From: Bacteroides pyogenes DSM 20611 = JCM 6294
GTDB taxonomy: Bacteria > Bacteroidota > Bacteroidia > Bacteroidales > Bacteroidaceae
Direction of reading: 5' to 3'
Assembly: GCF_000428105.1 (NCBI RefSeq)
Contig: NZ_ATZH01000027.1
Span: 1 to 64,000 of the forward strand
DNA length: 64,000 nt
Part shown: positions 33,982 to 44,792 of the stretch, piece after piece
Position numbering within the stretch: the first letter of the stretch is position 1
Layout of the letters: each line of letters begins with the position of its first letter
The notes under the pieces: model-generated
The model's input: only the letters and a program-made list of their open reading frames with translations
Told to the model about the DNA's origin: nothing
Databases searched by the model: none
Program-made: the position numbers and the translations under genes

Positions 33982-36027
33982 CTAGATTAATTCTATACTA
34001 CGCTTGATAAAGTTGTTTAAAGCTTCACCTTTCAACATGTTGTTCTGCAACAATGCTAAGTCGATCAGTTGACGAATTATTTTGTTATCATTAGCATATC
34101 TTGAATAGATTGATTCTTTTTTGGCTTTAAGCTCATTTTGTTTTTTCTCAAGATCATTCAACTCACTCTTTTCGGCAGTAGGGATGTCTTCTTCTTTTTT
34201 CCCTTTTTGACTATCCTTCAGCTCTTTAGAACGTTCGTTTATCATGTTTATTTCTGTTTGAACAGCATTAATTTCAGACAAACAGGCTTTTTCTTCTTCT
34301 TGTAGAACTTGTTTTACAAGTTTATGATCGGAGTTTAAAACGAGATTAAACATATCCGGCATTTCTCTGTAAAAGCTCATTCCCGCTTGAATGTTGGCCA
34401 TTTCTTTCATACGGCGCATGTATTCGCTTTGAGTGATCATAACAGGGGTAGAGTTTTCTCCCAATGCTTGAGTCATAACATTAAATTCGACTTTCTCTAT
34501 CTTGGGTAATTGGCTTTTGAAAGCGCTGGTCAACGCTTCTTGCTTTTCTACTTCAAGATTGTCGGGCTTATGATCTTCTTTTACTATCAAACGATCGATT
34601 ACATCACTGTCTACACGTGTGAAGCGAGATTTCTCAAGCTTTTGCTCCAACATGCTTACCATAGCTACATCAAGTTGACCGTCCATGAGCAATACATTAT
34701 AGCCTTTGCTTTCTGCAGATTCGATATAACCGTATTGTTCATTCTTGTCGTTTGTATAAAGGTAGATAAGGTTCCCATCTTTATCTGTTTGATTATCTTT
34801 AACAAGCGTCTGATACTCTTCGAATGTATAATACTTGTTGTTTGTATCAGTGAAGAGAGCGAAATTTTGGGCTTTCTCATAAAAATCTTCTTGAGTAAGC
34901 ATACCATAATTGATGAATATTTTTAAATCATTCCACTTCTCTTCAAATTGCTTGCGGTCGCTTTTGAATATGGACTGCAAACGGTCAGATACTTTTTTTG
35001 TGATATATGTTGATATTTTTTTTACATTCGAATCACTTTGCAGATAAGAACGGGATACATTCAGAGGTATGTCCGGAGAATCGATAACACCATGCAAAAG
35101 GGTCAAGAAGTCCGGAACAATACCTTCTACAGAATCTGTTACATATACCTGATTGCAATATAATTGAATCTTGTTTTTGTTTAATTCAATGTTGCTCTTT
35201 ATTTTGGGAAAATATAAAATACCGGTCAAATGAAAAGGATAGTCTACATTCAAGTGAATCCAAAACAGCGGTTCGTCAGACATCGGATATAGTTGACTGT
35301 AAAAAGATTTATAGTCTTCATCCGACAAATCGCTTGGTTTGCGTGTCCATAGGGGAGCCGTGTCATTAATGATATTATCTTCTGCTGTTTCCACTTGTTT
35401 GCCGTCTTTCCATTCCTTTTTCTTTCCGAATGCAATAGGTATAGGAAGAAAACTGCAATATTTTTTCAAGAGGCTCGAAATACGTGATTCTTCAAGGAAC
35501 TCTTTACAGTCATCGTCGATGTATAATATGATATCCGATCCTCGGTCAGGTTTGTCTACGTTTTCGATGGTAAACTCCGGGCTTCCGTCGCAAGTCCATT
35601 TTACAGCCTGTGAACCTTCCTTATAAGATTTGGTGATAATTTCAACTTTTTTGGCAACCATGAATGCGGAATAGAAGCCCAATCCAAAATGTCCGATAAT
35701 GGCATTGGCGTCATTTTTATATTTTTCCAAGAAATCATTGGCTCCGGAGAATGCTATCTGATTGATATATCTATCGATTTCTTCAGCGGTCAATCCGATT
35801 CCCCGGTCGGAAATGGTAATAGTATCCTTGCCTAATTCTACATGGATGGTCAAATCACCCAAATTGCCTTTGAATTCACCAATAGAAGCCAATGTGTTCA
35901 GTTTCTGAGTAGCGTCTACAGAGTTGGATACCAATTCACGAAGAAAGATTTCATGGTCACTGTACAAAAATTTTTTGATAATAGGGAAAATGTTTTCTGT
36001 AGTAACCCCAATATTTCCTTTTTGCAT
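33982..36027 (-). CDS. htpG: chaperone HtpG (Hsp90)
   Basis: A 681-residue Hsp90 chaperone. The N-terminal GHKL ATPase domain contains 'LRELVSNSVDATQKL' (about 24-38), 'ISDRGIGLTAEEI' (72-84) and 'GHFGLGFYSAFMV' (112-124). The middle and C-terminal dimerisation domains follow. There is a charged, Lys/Glu-rich helical insertion near 590-640 ('KELKDSQKGKKEEDIPTAEK'), longer than in E. coli HtpG and common in Bacteroidetes. It acts in the cytoplasm on client folding. Confidence 0.96.
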   Translation of the reverse strand: MQKGNIGVTTENIFPIIKKFLYSDHEIFLRELVSNSVDATQKLNTLASIGEFKGNLGDLTIHVELGKDTITISDRGIGLTAEEIDRYINQIAFSGANDFLEKYKNDANAIIGHFGLGFYSAFMVAKKVEIITKSYKEGSQAVKWTCDGSPEFTIENVDKPDRGSDIILYIDDDCKEFLEESRISSLLKKYCSFLPIPIAFGKKKEWKDGKQVETAEDNIINDTAPLWTRKPSDLSDEDYKSFYSQLYPMSDEPLFWIHLNVDYPFHLTGILYFPKIKSNIELNKNKIQLYCNQVYVTDSVEGIVPDFLTLLHGVIDSPDIPLNVSRSYLQSDSNVKKISTYITKKVSDRLQSIFKSDRKQFEEKWNDLKIFINYGMLTQEDFYEKAQNFALFTDTNNKYYTFEEYQTLVKDNQTDKDGNLIYLYTNDKNEQYGYIESAESKGYNVLLMDGQLDVAMVSMLEQKLEKSRFTRVDSDVIDRLIVKEDHKPDNLEVEKQEALTSAFKSQLPKIEKVEFNVMTQALGENSTPVMITQSEYMRRMKEMANIQAGMSFYREMPDMFNLVLNSDHKLVKQVLQEEEKACLSEINAVQTEINMINERSKELKDSQKGKKEEDIPTAEKSELNDLEKKQNELKAKKESIYSRYANDNKIIRQLIDLALLQNNMLKGEALNNFIKRSIELI

Positions 36028-36090
36028 AATAACGTATGTTTTAGTTTATTGATAAAATTATTCCTGTTTGAATCTTTGTTCTGAGAAAGG

Positions 36091-36130
36091 CAAAAAAAAT
36101 GCCAGACCCCGGGGCCTGACATTCTGGCAT
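36091..36130 (-). terminator. terminator of clpC
   Basis: On the minus strand ATGCCAGA pairs with TCTGGCAT around a GGCCCCGGGG-rich centre, followed by a run of T. Confidence 0.85.
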
Positions 36131-36156
36131 AATGAAATGTTTCAAAATGCTGCAAT

Positions 36157-38682
36157 CTATTGGGTAAGGACTTTCATTTCCAGTTTTTTCTTTTCTTCAT
36201 TCAATAATACTTGAATAGTGTCACCTTCTTTTAATGTGGAGGAAACGATAAGTTCCGATATTTCATCTTCCAAATAACTCTGAATGGCACGCTTTAGCGG
36301 TCGGGCTCCGTATTGCACATCATATCCTTTCTCAGCAATAAACTCTTTGGCTTTTTCATCAATCTGAAGTTTGTAGCCAATCGTTTCTATTCGGCTGTAT
36401 AAGCCATTGAGCTCAATCTCTATGATCTTTTTTATAGCTTCTATAGAGAGCTGATCGAAGGTTATTATTTCATCGACACGGTTTAAGAATTCAGGTGCAA
36501 ACGACTTGTTTAAAGCCTTCTGTATGACGCTTCGTGAAAACTCTTTATCATCCAGGCGGTTTTGTGTGGTGAATCCGATACCTCGTCCAAACTCTTTTAA
36601 TTGTCTGGTTCCAATATTAGAGGTCATGATTAAAACTGTGTTTTTAAAATCTACCATTCTGCCATAACTGTCAGTCAACCGTCCTTCGTCCATTACTTGA
36701 AGAAGCAGGTTAAAGACGTCAGGGTGCGCTTTCTCTATTTCATCAAGCAGGATTATGGAATATGGCTTGCGGCGTACTTTTTCGGTAAGTTGTCCGCCTT
36801 CCTCATAACCGACATATCCCGGAGGAGCTCCGACTAAGCGTGATACCGTAAATTTTTCCATAAATTCACTCATGTCTATACGAATCAATGCGTCAAAAGA
36901 GCCGAACATGTATTTTGCCAGTTCTTTAGCTAAATGGGTTTTACCCACGCCTGTAGGGCCTAAGAACATGAAAGTTCCAATTGGCTTATTGGGGTCTTTT
37001 AGTCCTACACGACTTCTTAAAATAGCTTTAACTAGTTTTTCGATAGCTACATCTTGAGCAATAACCTTTGATTGAAGGTTTTCTTTCATGTTTGCCAATT
37101 TAAGCTCTTCGGCTTGAGCCATGCGCTGAACGGGGACACCGGACATCATGGAAACTACATTTGCGATCTCTTCGGCATCAACGGTTTGCCTGTTGTCTTT
37201 CAAACTATCTTCCCATTCTTTTTTCATAAGATCCAACTGGAATAGAAGTTCCTTTTCTTTATCCCGAAAACTGGCAGCAAGTTCGAAATTCTGTGATTTT
37301 ACAGCTTCGTTTTTCTTTATTTTTGTTTCTTCAATCAGTTTTTCTTGCTCTTCAATTTCTTTAGGAACATTCACGTTGGTAAGATGTACACGAGAGCCTG
37401 CTTCGTCTAAAGCATCGATGGCTTTATCTGGGAAATTACGATCGGTGATATATCGCCCCGTCAGATTTACACATGCCTTTAGTGCTTCATCTGTATAGTT
37501 CACATTGTGATGATCTTCATACTTATCTTTGATATTACGTAAGATTTGAAGAGTTTCGGTAATGTTTGTCGGCTCTACCATTACTTTCTGAAAGCGTCGC
37601 TCCAAAGCTCCGTCTTTTTCTATATTCTTTCGATATTCATCTAATGTCGTAGCGCCGATACATTGTAACTCTCCTCTAGCTAAAGCCGGTTTCAACATAT
37701 TGGCCGCATCCATAGAGCCGGCAGCAGAACCTGCTCCGACAATCGTATGTATCTCATCTATAAATAAAATAACATTTGAGTTACGTTGCAATTCGTTTAA
37801 AATTGATCGGATACGCTCTTCAAACTGTCCACGATATTTCGTTCCGGCTACTACTGCTGCCATATCAAGTGTTACCACGCGTTTGTCAAATAAAACACGC
37901 GATACTTTTTTTTGAATGATTCTTAGAGCAAGCCCTTCAACAATCGCTGATTTTCCGACTCCCGGTTCTCCTATTAATATAGGATTGTTCTTTTTGCGGC
38001 GGCTTAAGATTTGAGCCAAGCGTTCAATCTCTTTTTCCCGTCCGACTACCGGATCCAAACGTCCCTCCTCAGCAGCTTTCGTCATGTCTATGCCAAAGTT
38101 GTCAAGTACCGGTGTGTCGTTGGCTGTCTTTCTGGCAACGGCTTGTGCTTGTTGTCGATGTTCTCCGTAATTGCCGGGTCGGGAAGAGGGAGTTTCTTCT
38201 TCATCTTCATCATCGTCTTCCGGAAACCCCATACCGGAGTTGAGGTCCGGCTGCAACGAGGTCTGTTCCAGTACTTTTACATAATTTACATCATTTGATT
38301 CAAGTACAGAGGCTGCCATGTTTTTCTTTTCTTTTAAAATAGCCAATAAAACATGTTCTGTATCTGCAATATTGCTTTTCATTCCACGAGCTTCCAATAT
38401 ACACATTTTTAATATTTTGGCGGCGTCGTTGGATAAGGGTATATCCGCATCTGGCAGCAGCATGTTATCTGCTTCTGCTTTCAAACGAGCTTCTATCTCA
38501 TGTTTTATAAGCCCTAAATCCGTGTTAAGTTTTGATAAGATTTCAACAGCTTTTCCTTCACCGTCCCGTATTATTCCTAACAATAGGTGTTCAGGGCCTA
38601 TATGTTTATTCCTTAAACGATTGGCTTCTTCTTTGCTGTAGATAATAATATCTGAAACTCTTTGTGAGAATTGATTATTCAT
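36157..38682 (-). CDS. clpC: ATP-dependent Clp protease ATP-binding subunit ClpC
   Basis: An 841-residue Hsp100 protein. Clp-N repeats lie at about 1-145, then an acidic linker (155-165). AAA1 has Walker A GEPGVGKS (238-245). The UVR-like coiled middle region is at about 425-470, and AAA2 has [10 protein letters not shown]. The short middle domain distinguishes ClpC from ClpB. It unfolds substrates for ClpP and is usually stress-induced. It is monocistronic, with a promoter at 38723-38730 and a terminator at 36091-36130. Confidence 0.94.
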   Translation of the reverse strand: MNNQFSQRVSDIIIYSKEEANRLRNKHIGPEHLLLGIIRDGEGKAVEILSKLNTDLGLIKHEIEARLKAEADNMLLPDADIPLSNDAAKILKMCILEARGMKSNIADTEHVLLAILKEKKNMAASVLESNDVNYVKVLEQTSLQPDLNSGMGFPEDDDEDEEETPSSRPGNYGEHRQQAQAVARKTANDTPVLDNFGIDMTKAAEEGRLDPVVGREKEIERLAQILSRRKKNNPILIGEPGVGKSAIVEGLALRIIQKKVSRVLFDKRVVTLDMAAVVAGTKYRGQFEERIRSILNELQRNSNVILFIDEIHTIVGAGSAAGSMDAANMLKPALARGELQCIGATTLDEYRKNIEKDGALERRFQKVMVEPTNITETLQILRNIKDKYEDHHNVNYTDEALKACVNLTGRYITDRNFPDKAIDALDEAGSRVHLTNVNVPKEIEEQEKLIEETKIKKNEAVKSQNFELAASFRDKEKELLFQLDLMKKEWEDSLKDNRQTVDAEEIANVVSMMSGVPVQRMAQAEELKLANMKENLQSKVIAQDVAIEKLVKAILRSRVGLKDPNKPIGTFMFLGPTGVGKTHLAKELAKYMFGSFDALIRIDMSEFMEKFTVSRLVGAPPGYVGYEEGGQLTEKVRRKPYSIILLDEIEKAHPDVFNLLLQVMDEGRLTDSYGRMVDFKNTVLIMTSNIGTRQLKEFGRGIGFTTQNRLDDKEFSRSVIQKALNKSFAPEFLNRVDEIITFDQLSIEAIKKIIEIELNGLYSRIETIGYKLQIDEKAKEFIAEKGYDVQYGARPLKRAIQSYLEDEISELIVSSTLKEGDTIQVLLNEEKKKLEMKVLTQ

Positions 38683-38722
38683 ACTTTATCCTTTCATTCT
38701 ATGAACTTTATACCTTATATTG

Positions 38723-38730
38723 CAAATATA
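38723..38730 (-). promoter_or_regulatory. predicted -7 box of clpC
   Basis: The minus strand reads TATATTTG, matching TAnnTTTG, 41 nt upstream of the clpC ATG. The 359-bp gap 38683-39041 holds this and a weaker gyrA -7-like TACTTTAG (38987-38994); nothing else was recognised. Confidence 0.5.
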
Positions 38731-39041
38731 CGCATTTAATTAAAGCATGCGTTATTATTTACTTCTTTTAAAACAAAGAACAAATGGTGTGCCACAAAAT
38801 AGAAATTTCTTTCAGAAGATATGACTTAATCCATAATCCATGATTTGATATACCACTTTTTAGTGGGTTTGCGTATTCAATACTCTATTTCGTATTAAGG
38901 TAGGATTTAGTTTCCTGAAAGCTGTTTGCCGACAAGAGGAGAGCAAAGTTTCTTTGAAAAAACTTTCGTATGTTCGGGAAAAGTAGTACTTTAGCATGGT
39001 TTTTCACAAACCATAGATTGTATAATTAATATTCCTTTTAA

Positions 39042-41609
39042 ATGCTTGAACAAGACAGAATTATAAAGATTAATATCGAGGAAGAAATGAAATCATCGTA
39101 TATAGATTATTCTATGTCGGTTATTGTTTCACGAGCTCTTCCGGATGTTAGAGATGGATTTAAACCCGTTCACCGTAGAATTTTGTATGGAATGATGGAA
39201 CTGGGAAATACATCGGATAAACCATATAAAAAATCTGCCAGAATAGTGGGGGAAGTACTTGGTAAGTATCATCCCCATGGAGATTCTTCCGTATATTTGG
39301 CAATGGTTCGTATGGCTCAAGAATGGGCTATGCGATATCCTTTAGTAGACGGGCAAGGTAATTTTGGTTCGGTAGACGGCGACAGTCCTGCAGCGATGCG
39401 TTATACAGAAGCTCGTCTGAACAAGCTTGGTGAAGCGATGATGGATGATTTATACAAAGAAACTGTTGATTTTGATCCGAACTTTGATAATACATTAGTG
39501 GAACCTAAGGTAATGCCAACGCGCATTCCTAATCTTTTGGTAAATGGAGCATCCGGTATTGCTGTCGGTATGGCTACTAATATGCCTCCGCACAACCTGT
39601 CTGAAGTAATCGACGCTTGTGAAGCTTACGTTGACAATTCTGAAATTACGGTGGAGGAGCTGATGAATTTCGTTAAAGCTCCCGATTTTCCAACGGGTGG
39701 ATATATATATGGTATGAGTGGTGTGCGCGAATCATATTTGACTGGTCGAGGACGCGTAGTTATGCGTGCAAAAGCAGAGATAGAAAGCGGACAAACGCAC
39801 GATAAAATTATAATAACGGAAATTCCTTATAATGTAAATAAGGCTGATTTGATCAAGAATATTGCAGACCTTGTTAATGACAAACGAATTGAAGGCATCT
39901 CGAATGCGAATGATGAATCCGATCGTGAAGGTATGCGTATTGTAATCGACGTAAAACGTGATGCTAATGCAAATGTTGTCTTGAATAAGTTGTACAAAAT
40001 GACAGCTTTGCAAACATCGTTTGGTGTGAATAATGTTGCATTAGTGCATGGAAGGCCGAAGACTTTGAACCTAAGAGATATGATCAAGTATTTCGTAGAA
40101 CATAGACATGAGGTCGTTATTCGTCGTACTCAATTCGATTTACGAAAAGCAAAAGAACGCGCGCATATTCTCGAGGGCTTAATTATTGCTTCTGATAATA
40201 TAGATGAGGTGATTCGTATTATTCGTGCAGCTAAGACACCGAATGATGCAATTGCCGGGTTGATAGAACGTTTCGATTTGACTGAAATACAGTCACGTGC
40301 CATTGTGGAGATGCGCTTAAGGCAATTGACCGGTTTGATGCAGGAACAACTTCATGCAGAATACGAAGAGGTCATGAAGCAGATAACGTATTTGGAAAGC
40401 ATTCTAACAGATGATGCTGTGTGCCGAAACGTGATAAAAGAAGAATTGTTGGAAGTAAAGGCCAAGTATGGAGACGAAAGACGTTCCGAAATTGTTTACT
40501 CTTCTGAGGAGTTCAATCCGGAGGATTTTTATGCGGATGATCAGATGATTATAACAATTTCTCACTTAGGATATATTAAACGTACGCCGTTGGCCGATTT
40601 TCGTGCGCAGAACCGTGGCGGGGTAGGTTCAAAAGGAACTGAAACCCGTGACGAGGATTTTGTTGAGCATATTTATCCTGCTACAATGCACAACACTATG
40701 ATGTTTTTTACTCAAAAGGGAAAATGTTATTGGCTGAAAGTATACGAGATTCCGGAAGGTACGAAAAACTCTAAAGGACGTGCCATTCAAAACTTGTTGA
40801 ACATTGATTCGGATGATAATGTAACTGCCTACCTTCGTGTGAAAAGTTTGGAAGACACTGAATTTATCAATAGCCATTATGTGTTGTTCTGTACAAAGAA
40901 AGGTGTGATTAAAAAGACCTTGCTTGAACAGTATTCCCGTCCGCGCCAAAATGGTGTCAACGCCATAACTATTCGTGAAGACGATAGTGTTATTGAAGTT
41001 CGAATGACAAATGGCAACAATGAAATCATCATAGCCAATCGGAATGGACGGGCTATTCGTTTCCATGAAGCAACAGTGCGTGTAATGGGACGTACTGCAA
41101 CAGGTGTTCGTGGTATCATACTGGATGATGACGAAGAAGATGAAGTAGTAGGAATGATTTGCTTGAAAGATCTTGATACAGAGTCTGTAATGGTTGTTTC
41201 AGAACAGGGTTATGGTAAGCGTTCCGAGATAGAAGACTATCGCAAGACAAATCGTGGAGGTAAAGGTGTTAAGACCATGAACATTACCGAGAAAACAGGA
41301 AAATTGGTTACAATCAAATCTGTTACAGACGAGAATGACTTGATGATTATCAATAAATCCGGTATTACGATTCGTTTGAAAGTTTCTGATGTGCGTATTA
41401 TGGGGCGTGCTACTCAAGGGGTTCGTTTAATTAATCTTGAAAAACGTAACGATCAGATTGGCTCTGTTTGTAAGGTAAAGTCAGAGAGTCTTGAAGATGA
41501 AGTTCCGGAAGAAGAATTAGAAGGGAAAATTATGAGTGATGAAACAGTAGAAAATACTGAAAATAACACTACCGATACCAATGAAAATAATGATGAAACA
41601 GAGAATTGA
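39042..41609 (+). CDS. gyrA: DNA gyrase subunit A
   Basis: An 855-residue type II topoisomerase subunit. The catalytic Tyr is Y121 in '[10 protein letters not shown]', and '[20 protein letters not shown]' (74-93) is the quinolone-resistance-determining region. Ser82 is retained, and Leu86 stands where E. coli has Asp87. The C-terminal DNA-wrapping propeller with GyrA-box-like '[10 protein letters not shown]' is present, then an acidic, Asn/Glu-rich tail. The subunit breaks and rejoins DNA to introduce negative supercoils with GyrB, whose gene is elsewhere. The TPR gene starts 31 bp after its stop. Confidence 0.96.
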   Translation: MLEQDRIIKINIEEEMKSSYIDYSMSVIVSRALPDVRDGFKPVHRRILYGMMELGNTSDKPYKKSARIVGEVLGKYHPHGDSSVYLAMVRMAQEWAMRYPLVDGQGNFGSVDGDSPAAMRYTEARLNKLGEAMMDDLYKETVDFDPNFDNTLVEPKVMPTRIPNLLVNGASGIAVGMATNMPPHNLSEVIDACEAYVDNSEITVEELMNFVKAPDFPTGGYIYGMSGVRESYLTGRGRVVMRAKAEIESGQTHDKIIITEIPYNVNKADLIKNIADLVNDKRIEGISNANDESDREGMRIVIDVKRDANANVVLNKLYKMTALQTSFGVNNVALVHGRPKTLNLRDMIKYFVEHRHEVVIRRTQFDLRKAKERAHILEGLIIASDNIDEVIRIIRAAKTPNDAIAGLIERFDLTEIQSRAIVEMRLRQLTGLMQEQLHAEYEEVMKQITYLESILTDDAVCRNVIKEELLEVKAKYGDERRSEIVYSSEEFNPEDFYADDQMIITISHLGYIKRTPLADFRAQNRGGVGSKGTETRDEDFVEHIYPATMHNTMMFFTQKGKCYWLKVYEIPEGTKNSKGRAIQNLLNIDSDDNVTAYLRVKSLEDTEFINSHYVLFCTKKGVIKKTLLEQYSRPRQNGVNAITIREDDSVIEVRMTNGNNEIIIANRNGRAIRFHEATVRVMGRTATGVRGIILDDDEEDEVVGMICLKDLDTESVMVVSEQGYGKRSEIEDYRKTNRGGKGVKTMNITEKTGKLVTIKSVTDENDLMIINKSGITIRLKVSDVRIMGRATQGVRLINLEKRNDQIGSVCKVKSESLEDEVPEEELEGKIMSDETVENTENNTTDTNENNDETEN

Positions 41610-41640
41610 CATATTATTAATAACTAATCGAACAACAATT

Positions 41641-42855
41641 ATGAAAAGAGTATTATTTTCGATGGTTTTATTAATGGCTGTTAGCACTTCATTTGCCCAA
41701 ATGAAAAAGGTAAAAGAAGCAAAAAGCATTGCCAGTGAAGTAAAACCTAATTTTAATCAAGCTGAGCAATTGATTAATGAGGCGATGAACAATTCTGAGA
41801 CAAAAGAACTTCCTGAGACTTGGGATGTTGCCGGGTTTATTCAGAAACGTATCAATGAAGAGCAAATGAAAAATGCTTTTTTGAGAAAACCTTATGATAC
41901 ATTGAAAGTATATAATAGTATTCTAAAAATGTATGAATATTATGTGAAGTGCGATGATTTGGCGCAGGTGCCTAATGAGAAAGGTAAAATCAAAAATAAA
42001 TTTAGAAAGAATAATGCTTCTAATATGTTGGCAGAGCGCCCTAATTTGATTAACGGTGGTATTCAATTCTTCAACATGGATAAGAACGATGAAGCTTTGA
42101 AGTTCTTTGGAACTTATGTAGAATCGGCTTCTTATCCTATGTTAGCAGACAAAGAATTGGCGAAAAATGATACTCTTTTACCGCAAATAGCTTATTATGC
42201 AACTTTGGCAGCCGATAGAGTAGGGGATAAAGATGCAGTATTAAAGTATGCTCCCATGGCTTTGACCGATAAAGATGGCGGAAAGTTTGCCATGCAGCTC
42301 CTGGCTGAAGCATATAAAACTAAAGGAGATACTGCCATGTGGATTAAAAGCTTGGAGGATGGAATTCTACAATTCCCGGGAAATGACTATTTTTTCGCCA
42401 ATTTAGTAGATTATTATAATGGAACCAATCAGGCGTCTAAAGCAATGGAATTTGCAGACAAGATGTTGACTAATGATCCTAACAATAAATTGTATTTATA
42501 TGTAAAGGCATATCTTTATCATAATATGAAAGATTACGATAAAGCTATTGAATTTTATAAAAAAGCGATTGAGTCTGATCCTGAATATGCGGAAGCGTAT
42601 TCTAATGTAGGTTTAGTGTATTTAATGAAAGCTCAAGATTATGCAGATAAAGCGACCACTGATATTAACGATCCCAAATATGCGGAAGCGCAAGCTGTTA
42701 TAAAAAAATTATATGAGGAAGCTAAACCTTATTATGAAAAGGCAAGGGCTTTGAAACCCGACCAGGAAGATTTATGGAAACAAGGTCTTTACCGTGTATA
42801 CTATAACTTAAATATGGGACCTGAGTTTGAAGAAATAGATGCTTTGATGAAATAA
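41641..42855 (+). CDS. periplasmic TPR-repeat protein
   Basis: A 404-residue protein from ATG 41641, which begins a clear signal peptide (MKRVLFSMVLLMAVSTSFAQ); the frame stays open upstream into the gyrA end, but that extension would hide the signal. It has tetratricopeptide helices along its length, clearest at about 285-345 ('DYDKAIEFYKKAIESDPEYAEAYSNVG'). TPR arrays are protein-binding scaffolds. It follows gyrA closely, and co-transcription is likely; a functional link to gyrase is not implied. Confidence 0.85.
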   Translation: MKRVLFSMVLLMAVSTSFAQMKKVKEAKSIASEVKPNFNQAEQLINEAMNNSETKELPETWDVAGFIQKRINEEQMKNAFLRKPYDTLKVYNSILKMYEYYVKCDDLAQVPNEKGKIKNKFRKNNASNMLAERPNLINGGIQFFNMDKNDEALKFFGTYVESASYPMLADKELAKNDTLLPQIAYYATLAADRVGDKDAVLKYAPMALTDKDGGKFAMQLLAEAYKTKGDTAMWIKSLEDGILQFPGNDYFFANLVDYYNGTNQASKAMEFADKMLTNDPNNKLYLYVKAYLYHNMKDYDKAIEFYKKAIESDPEYAEAYSNVGLVYLMKAQDYADKATTDINDPKYAEAQAVIKKLYEEAKPYYEKARALKPDQEDLWKQGLYRVYYNLNMGPEFEEIDALMK

Positions 42856-42956
42856 ATCAAAGAGATTCTTGTAATAAAGAAATGCGGAACTCAAAGTAAA
42901 GGGAATATCCCATAATTACATATAGGGATATTCAGTAAATGTTCTAAAAATAAAAG

Positions 42957-42999
42957 ATGGCATGTGTAAATGATTGATTTATTTCATTTCACATGCCAT
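42957..42999. terminator. bidirectional terminator
   Basis: ATGGCATGTG...AATGA pairs with TCATTTCACATGCCAT. A second 9-bp inverted repeat, GAATATCCC / GGGATATTC, lies just upstream (42903-42932). They separate the convergent TPR and FHA genes. Confidence 0.7.
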
Positions 43000-43090
43000 T
43001 TTCATTGCTTATCTACTCCTTTGAGAGTCGAAGTTAACCCCATCTGGCATGATGATTCGGAATAAACCGAATACAGCCCTAAACACTATA

Positions 43091-43630
43091 TTATGCTAAT
43101 CCTTCTTTTGCAGCGTGAAGAATGAATGTAGTTGCTCCAATAGTAATAATGGAACCATCTTCAATTTTAATGCGATCTTTGTCTTTCAAAAGTTCATTCA
43201 TTAAAAAGGTGCCTGTCAGGCTCGGAGCATCTCGCAATGTATAAACGATCTTACCCTGTTTGTTGCGTTTTACATTAATAATGCAATGTCGTCTATCCAT
43301 ACTCATATCTCCACTTTCAATCGGAGTATTGATAACAGTTCCTATGCAGCGGCGACCAATTACATTATCTCCTTCTTGCAAAGGGAGTATTTGTTTAAAG
43401 CCGAAAACGTTTTCAATTACTGTGATATATCCGAATTCTTCTTTGTGTGTTTCTGCTTGTTTCTCTAAATTTTCCTCTTTTCGAAGGGCTTTTATTTTAC
43501 TTTTACCTATTCGGATGCTGAATTGTTTACCACAATGTTCGCATAAAAATACGAGGGATTGGCCTTCACTGTATTTTGTTTCATCGAAATAGAGATAATT
43601 TTCGCATTTAGGACAAAGAACTCGTTTCAT
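43091..43630 (-). CDS. zinc-ribbon and FHA domain protein
   Basis: A 179-residue protein. The N-terminus is a zinc ribbon, with 'CPKCENYLYF' at about 6-15 and a second pair 'CEHCGKQF' near 30-37. A linker of charged residues follows, then an FHA domain (about 75-175) with 'VIGRRCIGTV', the 'SMDRRHCIINV' core (GR...S..H motif) and 'LTGTFLMNELL'. FHA domains bind phosphothreonine, so it likely reads a Ser/Thr kinase signal in the cytoplasm. It is probably co-transcribed with the HU/SPOR gene (19-bp spacing). Confidence 0.88.
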   Translation of the reverse strand: MKRVLCPKCENYLYFDETKYSEGQSLVFLCEHCGKQFSIRIGKSKIKALRKEENLEKQAETHKEEFGYITVIENVFGFKQILPLQEGDNVIGRRCIGTVINTPIESGDMSMDRRHCIINVKRNKQGKIVYTLRDAPSLTGTFLMNELLKDKDRIKIEDGSIITIGATTFILHAAKEGLA

Positions 43631-43649
43631 TTTTATTATATAAAGATTT

Positions 43650-44705
43650 TCATTTGACTAACAACCATGCATTTTGGTAGGTCTCGCTTTTTCTTAATTC
43701 CAACAATTGCTTCATTGCTTCTTCTCGATTGTTGAAAGAGCAGATACTTACACGAATTTTTCCATTTTCATTCAACACTTTGGCCTGTGTAAAACCCTTT
43801 ATCTTTAAATTGTCAGCTATGATTTGGGCGTCTTTTAAACCGATTCCTCCGATAACAATGATGTGGAATGAGGTCCTTGATAAAGATTGAACCGCATTTG
43901 TAGAGGGTGTTTCCGGTTTACTTACTTTAATTTCTTTTGTTGTTATCGAATCGGTTTTTGTTGTTGTAGATGCTATATGGGCTTTCTTTGGAAGAGTTGA
44001 AACCGATTTGTGAGGATGAGCCGTTAGCGTATTTGTATGAACAGGAGTAATTACTACAGATTGTTTTTCTATTTGTCCAAACAGTTCTCCGGGCAACAAT
44101 TGAGCATAATTGGTTTGTCTGATTCTTGTATTTTCCACTGGAATAGAGAAAGCAAAAAACATCACAACGGTAGCAACCATTGCAGCAGCATTACGCAAAA
44201 ACGAGCGATTGATTCTGATTTCATATGTTTTTTCTCTCTCTGTTGCATTGGCGAGAGTTTCTGATTTTTGTTTTACTTTCAAAACTTTCAGTTCTTGAAT
44301 TTTGAAAGTATCCAAGCCATATAAAGAAGGAGTCGTTATTTTGAAATTGCAAGGTTTGAAATCATAACTGCCGTGCATGTTATAAAAGATTTCACCGATA
44401 TTTTCTAAGTAAACTTTTCCTTCATCGTGCAACATTTGAATGAGTCGGTTTACGTCCTTTTCTACCATTCGTGCAGCATCAGAGAAATCCGTATGGTAGG
44501 TTGCCATATATGACTGTACCAAAATTCCATCATTCAATTTTAATTGGGAATTAAATCCTATGCTACGCACAGGAGGTAAAAAAAGATTTTCTTTTTTAAT
44601 ATATTTTGCCGAATCATAATGAGTCACAAACCCACCTAATCCAGGAACAATGACACAGTCATTTTCCAATAATAATGCTTCTATATGTCGTGCTAACTCT
44701 GTCAT
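43650..44705 (-). CDS. HU-CCDC81-like and SPOR domain membrane protein
   Basis: A 351-residue protein. An HU/CCDC81-like N-terminal region spans about 1-135 ('HIEALLLENDCVIVPGLGGFVT', 'VRSIGFNSQLKLNDGIL'), one membrane helix lies at about 172-190 ('AAAMVATVVMFFAFSI'), and after a Thr/Ser/Lys-rich linker a C-terminal SPOR domain (about 275-350). SPOR domains bind denuded glycan at division sites, so this protein may bridge cytoplasm and septal peptidoglycan in Bacteroidetes. It is upstream of the FHA gene. Confidence 0.88.
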   Translation of the reverse strand: MTELARHIEALLLENDCVIVPGLGGFVTHYDSAKYIKKENLFLPPVRSIGFNSQLKLNDGILVQSYMATYHTDFSDAARMVEKDVNRLIQMLHDEGKVYLENIGEIFYNMHGSYDFKPCNFKITTPSLYGLDTFKIQELKVLKVKQKSETLANATEREKTYEIRINRSFLRNAAAMVATVVMFFAFSIPVENTRIRQTNYAQLLPGELFGQIEKQSVVITPVHTNTLTAHPHKSVSTLPKKAHIASTTTKTDSITTKEIKVSKPETPSTNAVQSLSRTSFHIIVIGGIGLKDAQIIADNLKIKGFTQAKVLNENGKIRVSICSFNNREEAMKQLLELRKSETYQNAWLLVK

Positions 44706-44710
44706 GAGTG

Positions 44711-44718
44711 CAAAAATA
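44711..44718 (-). promoter_or_regulatory. predicted -7 box of the HU/SPOR-FHA operon
   Basis: The minus strand reads TATTTTTG, 6 nt upstream of the ATG at 44705. The gap is very short, so a near-leaderless transcript or a downstream start is implied. Confidence 0.3.
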
Positions 44719-44761
44719 AGAGATAAATTGAATATATCCCAAAAAACTATGAAAAAAACGC

Positions 44762-44769
44762 TACTTTTG
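44762..44769 (+). promoter_or_regulatory. predicted -7 box of rfbC-ugd
   Basis: TACTTTTG matches TAnnTTTG, 24 nt upstream of the rfbC ATG. Confidence 0.5.
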
Positions 44770-44792
44770 TACTGTTTTAATTACTATCACTA

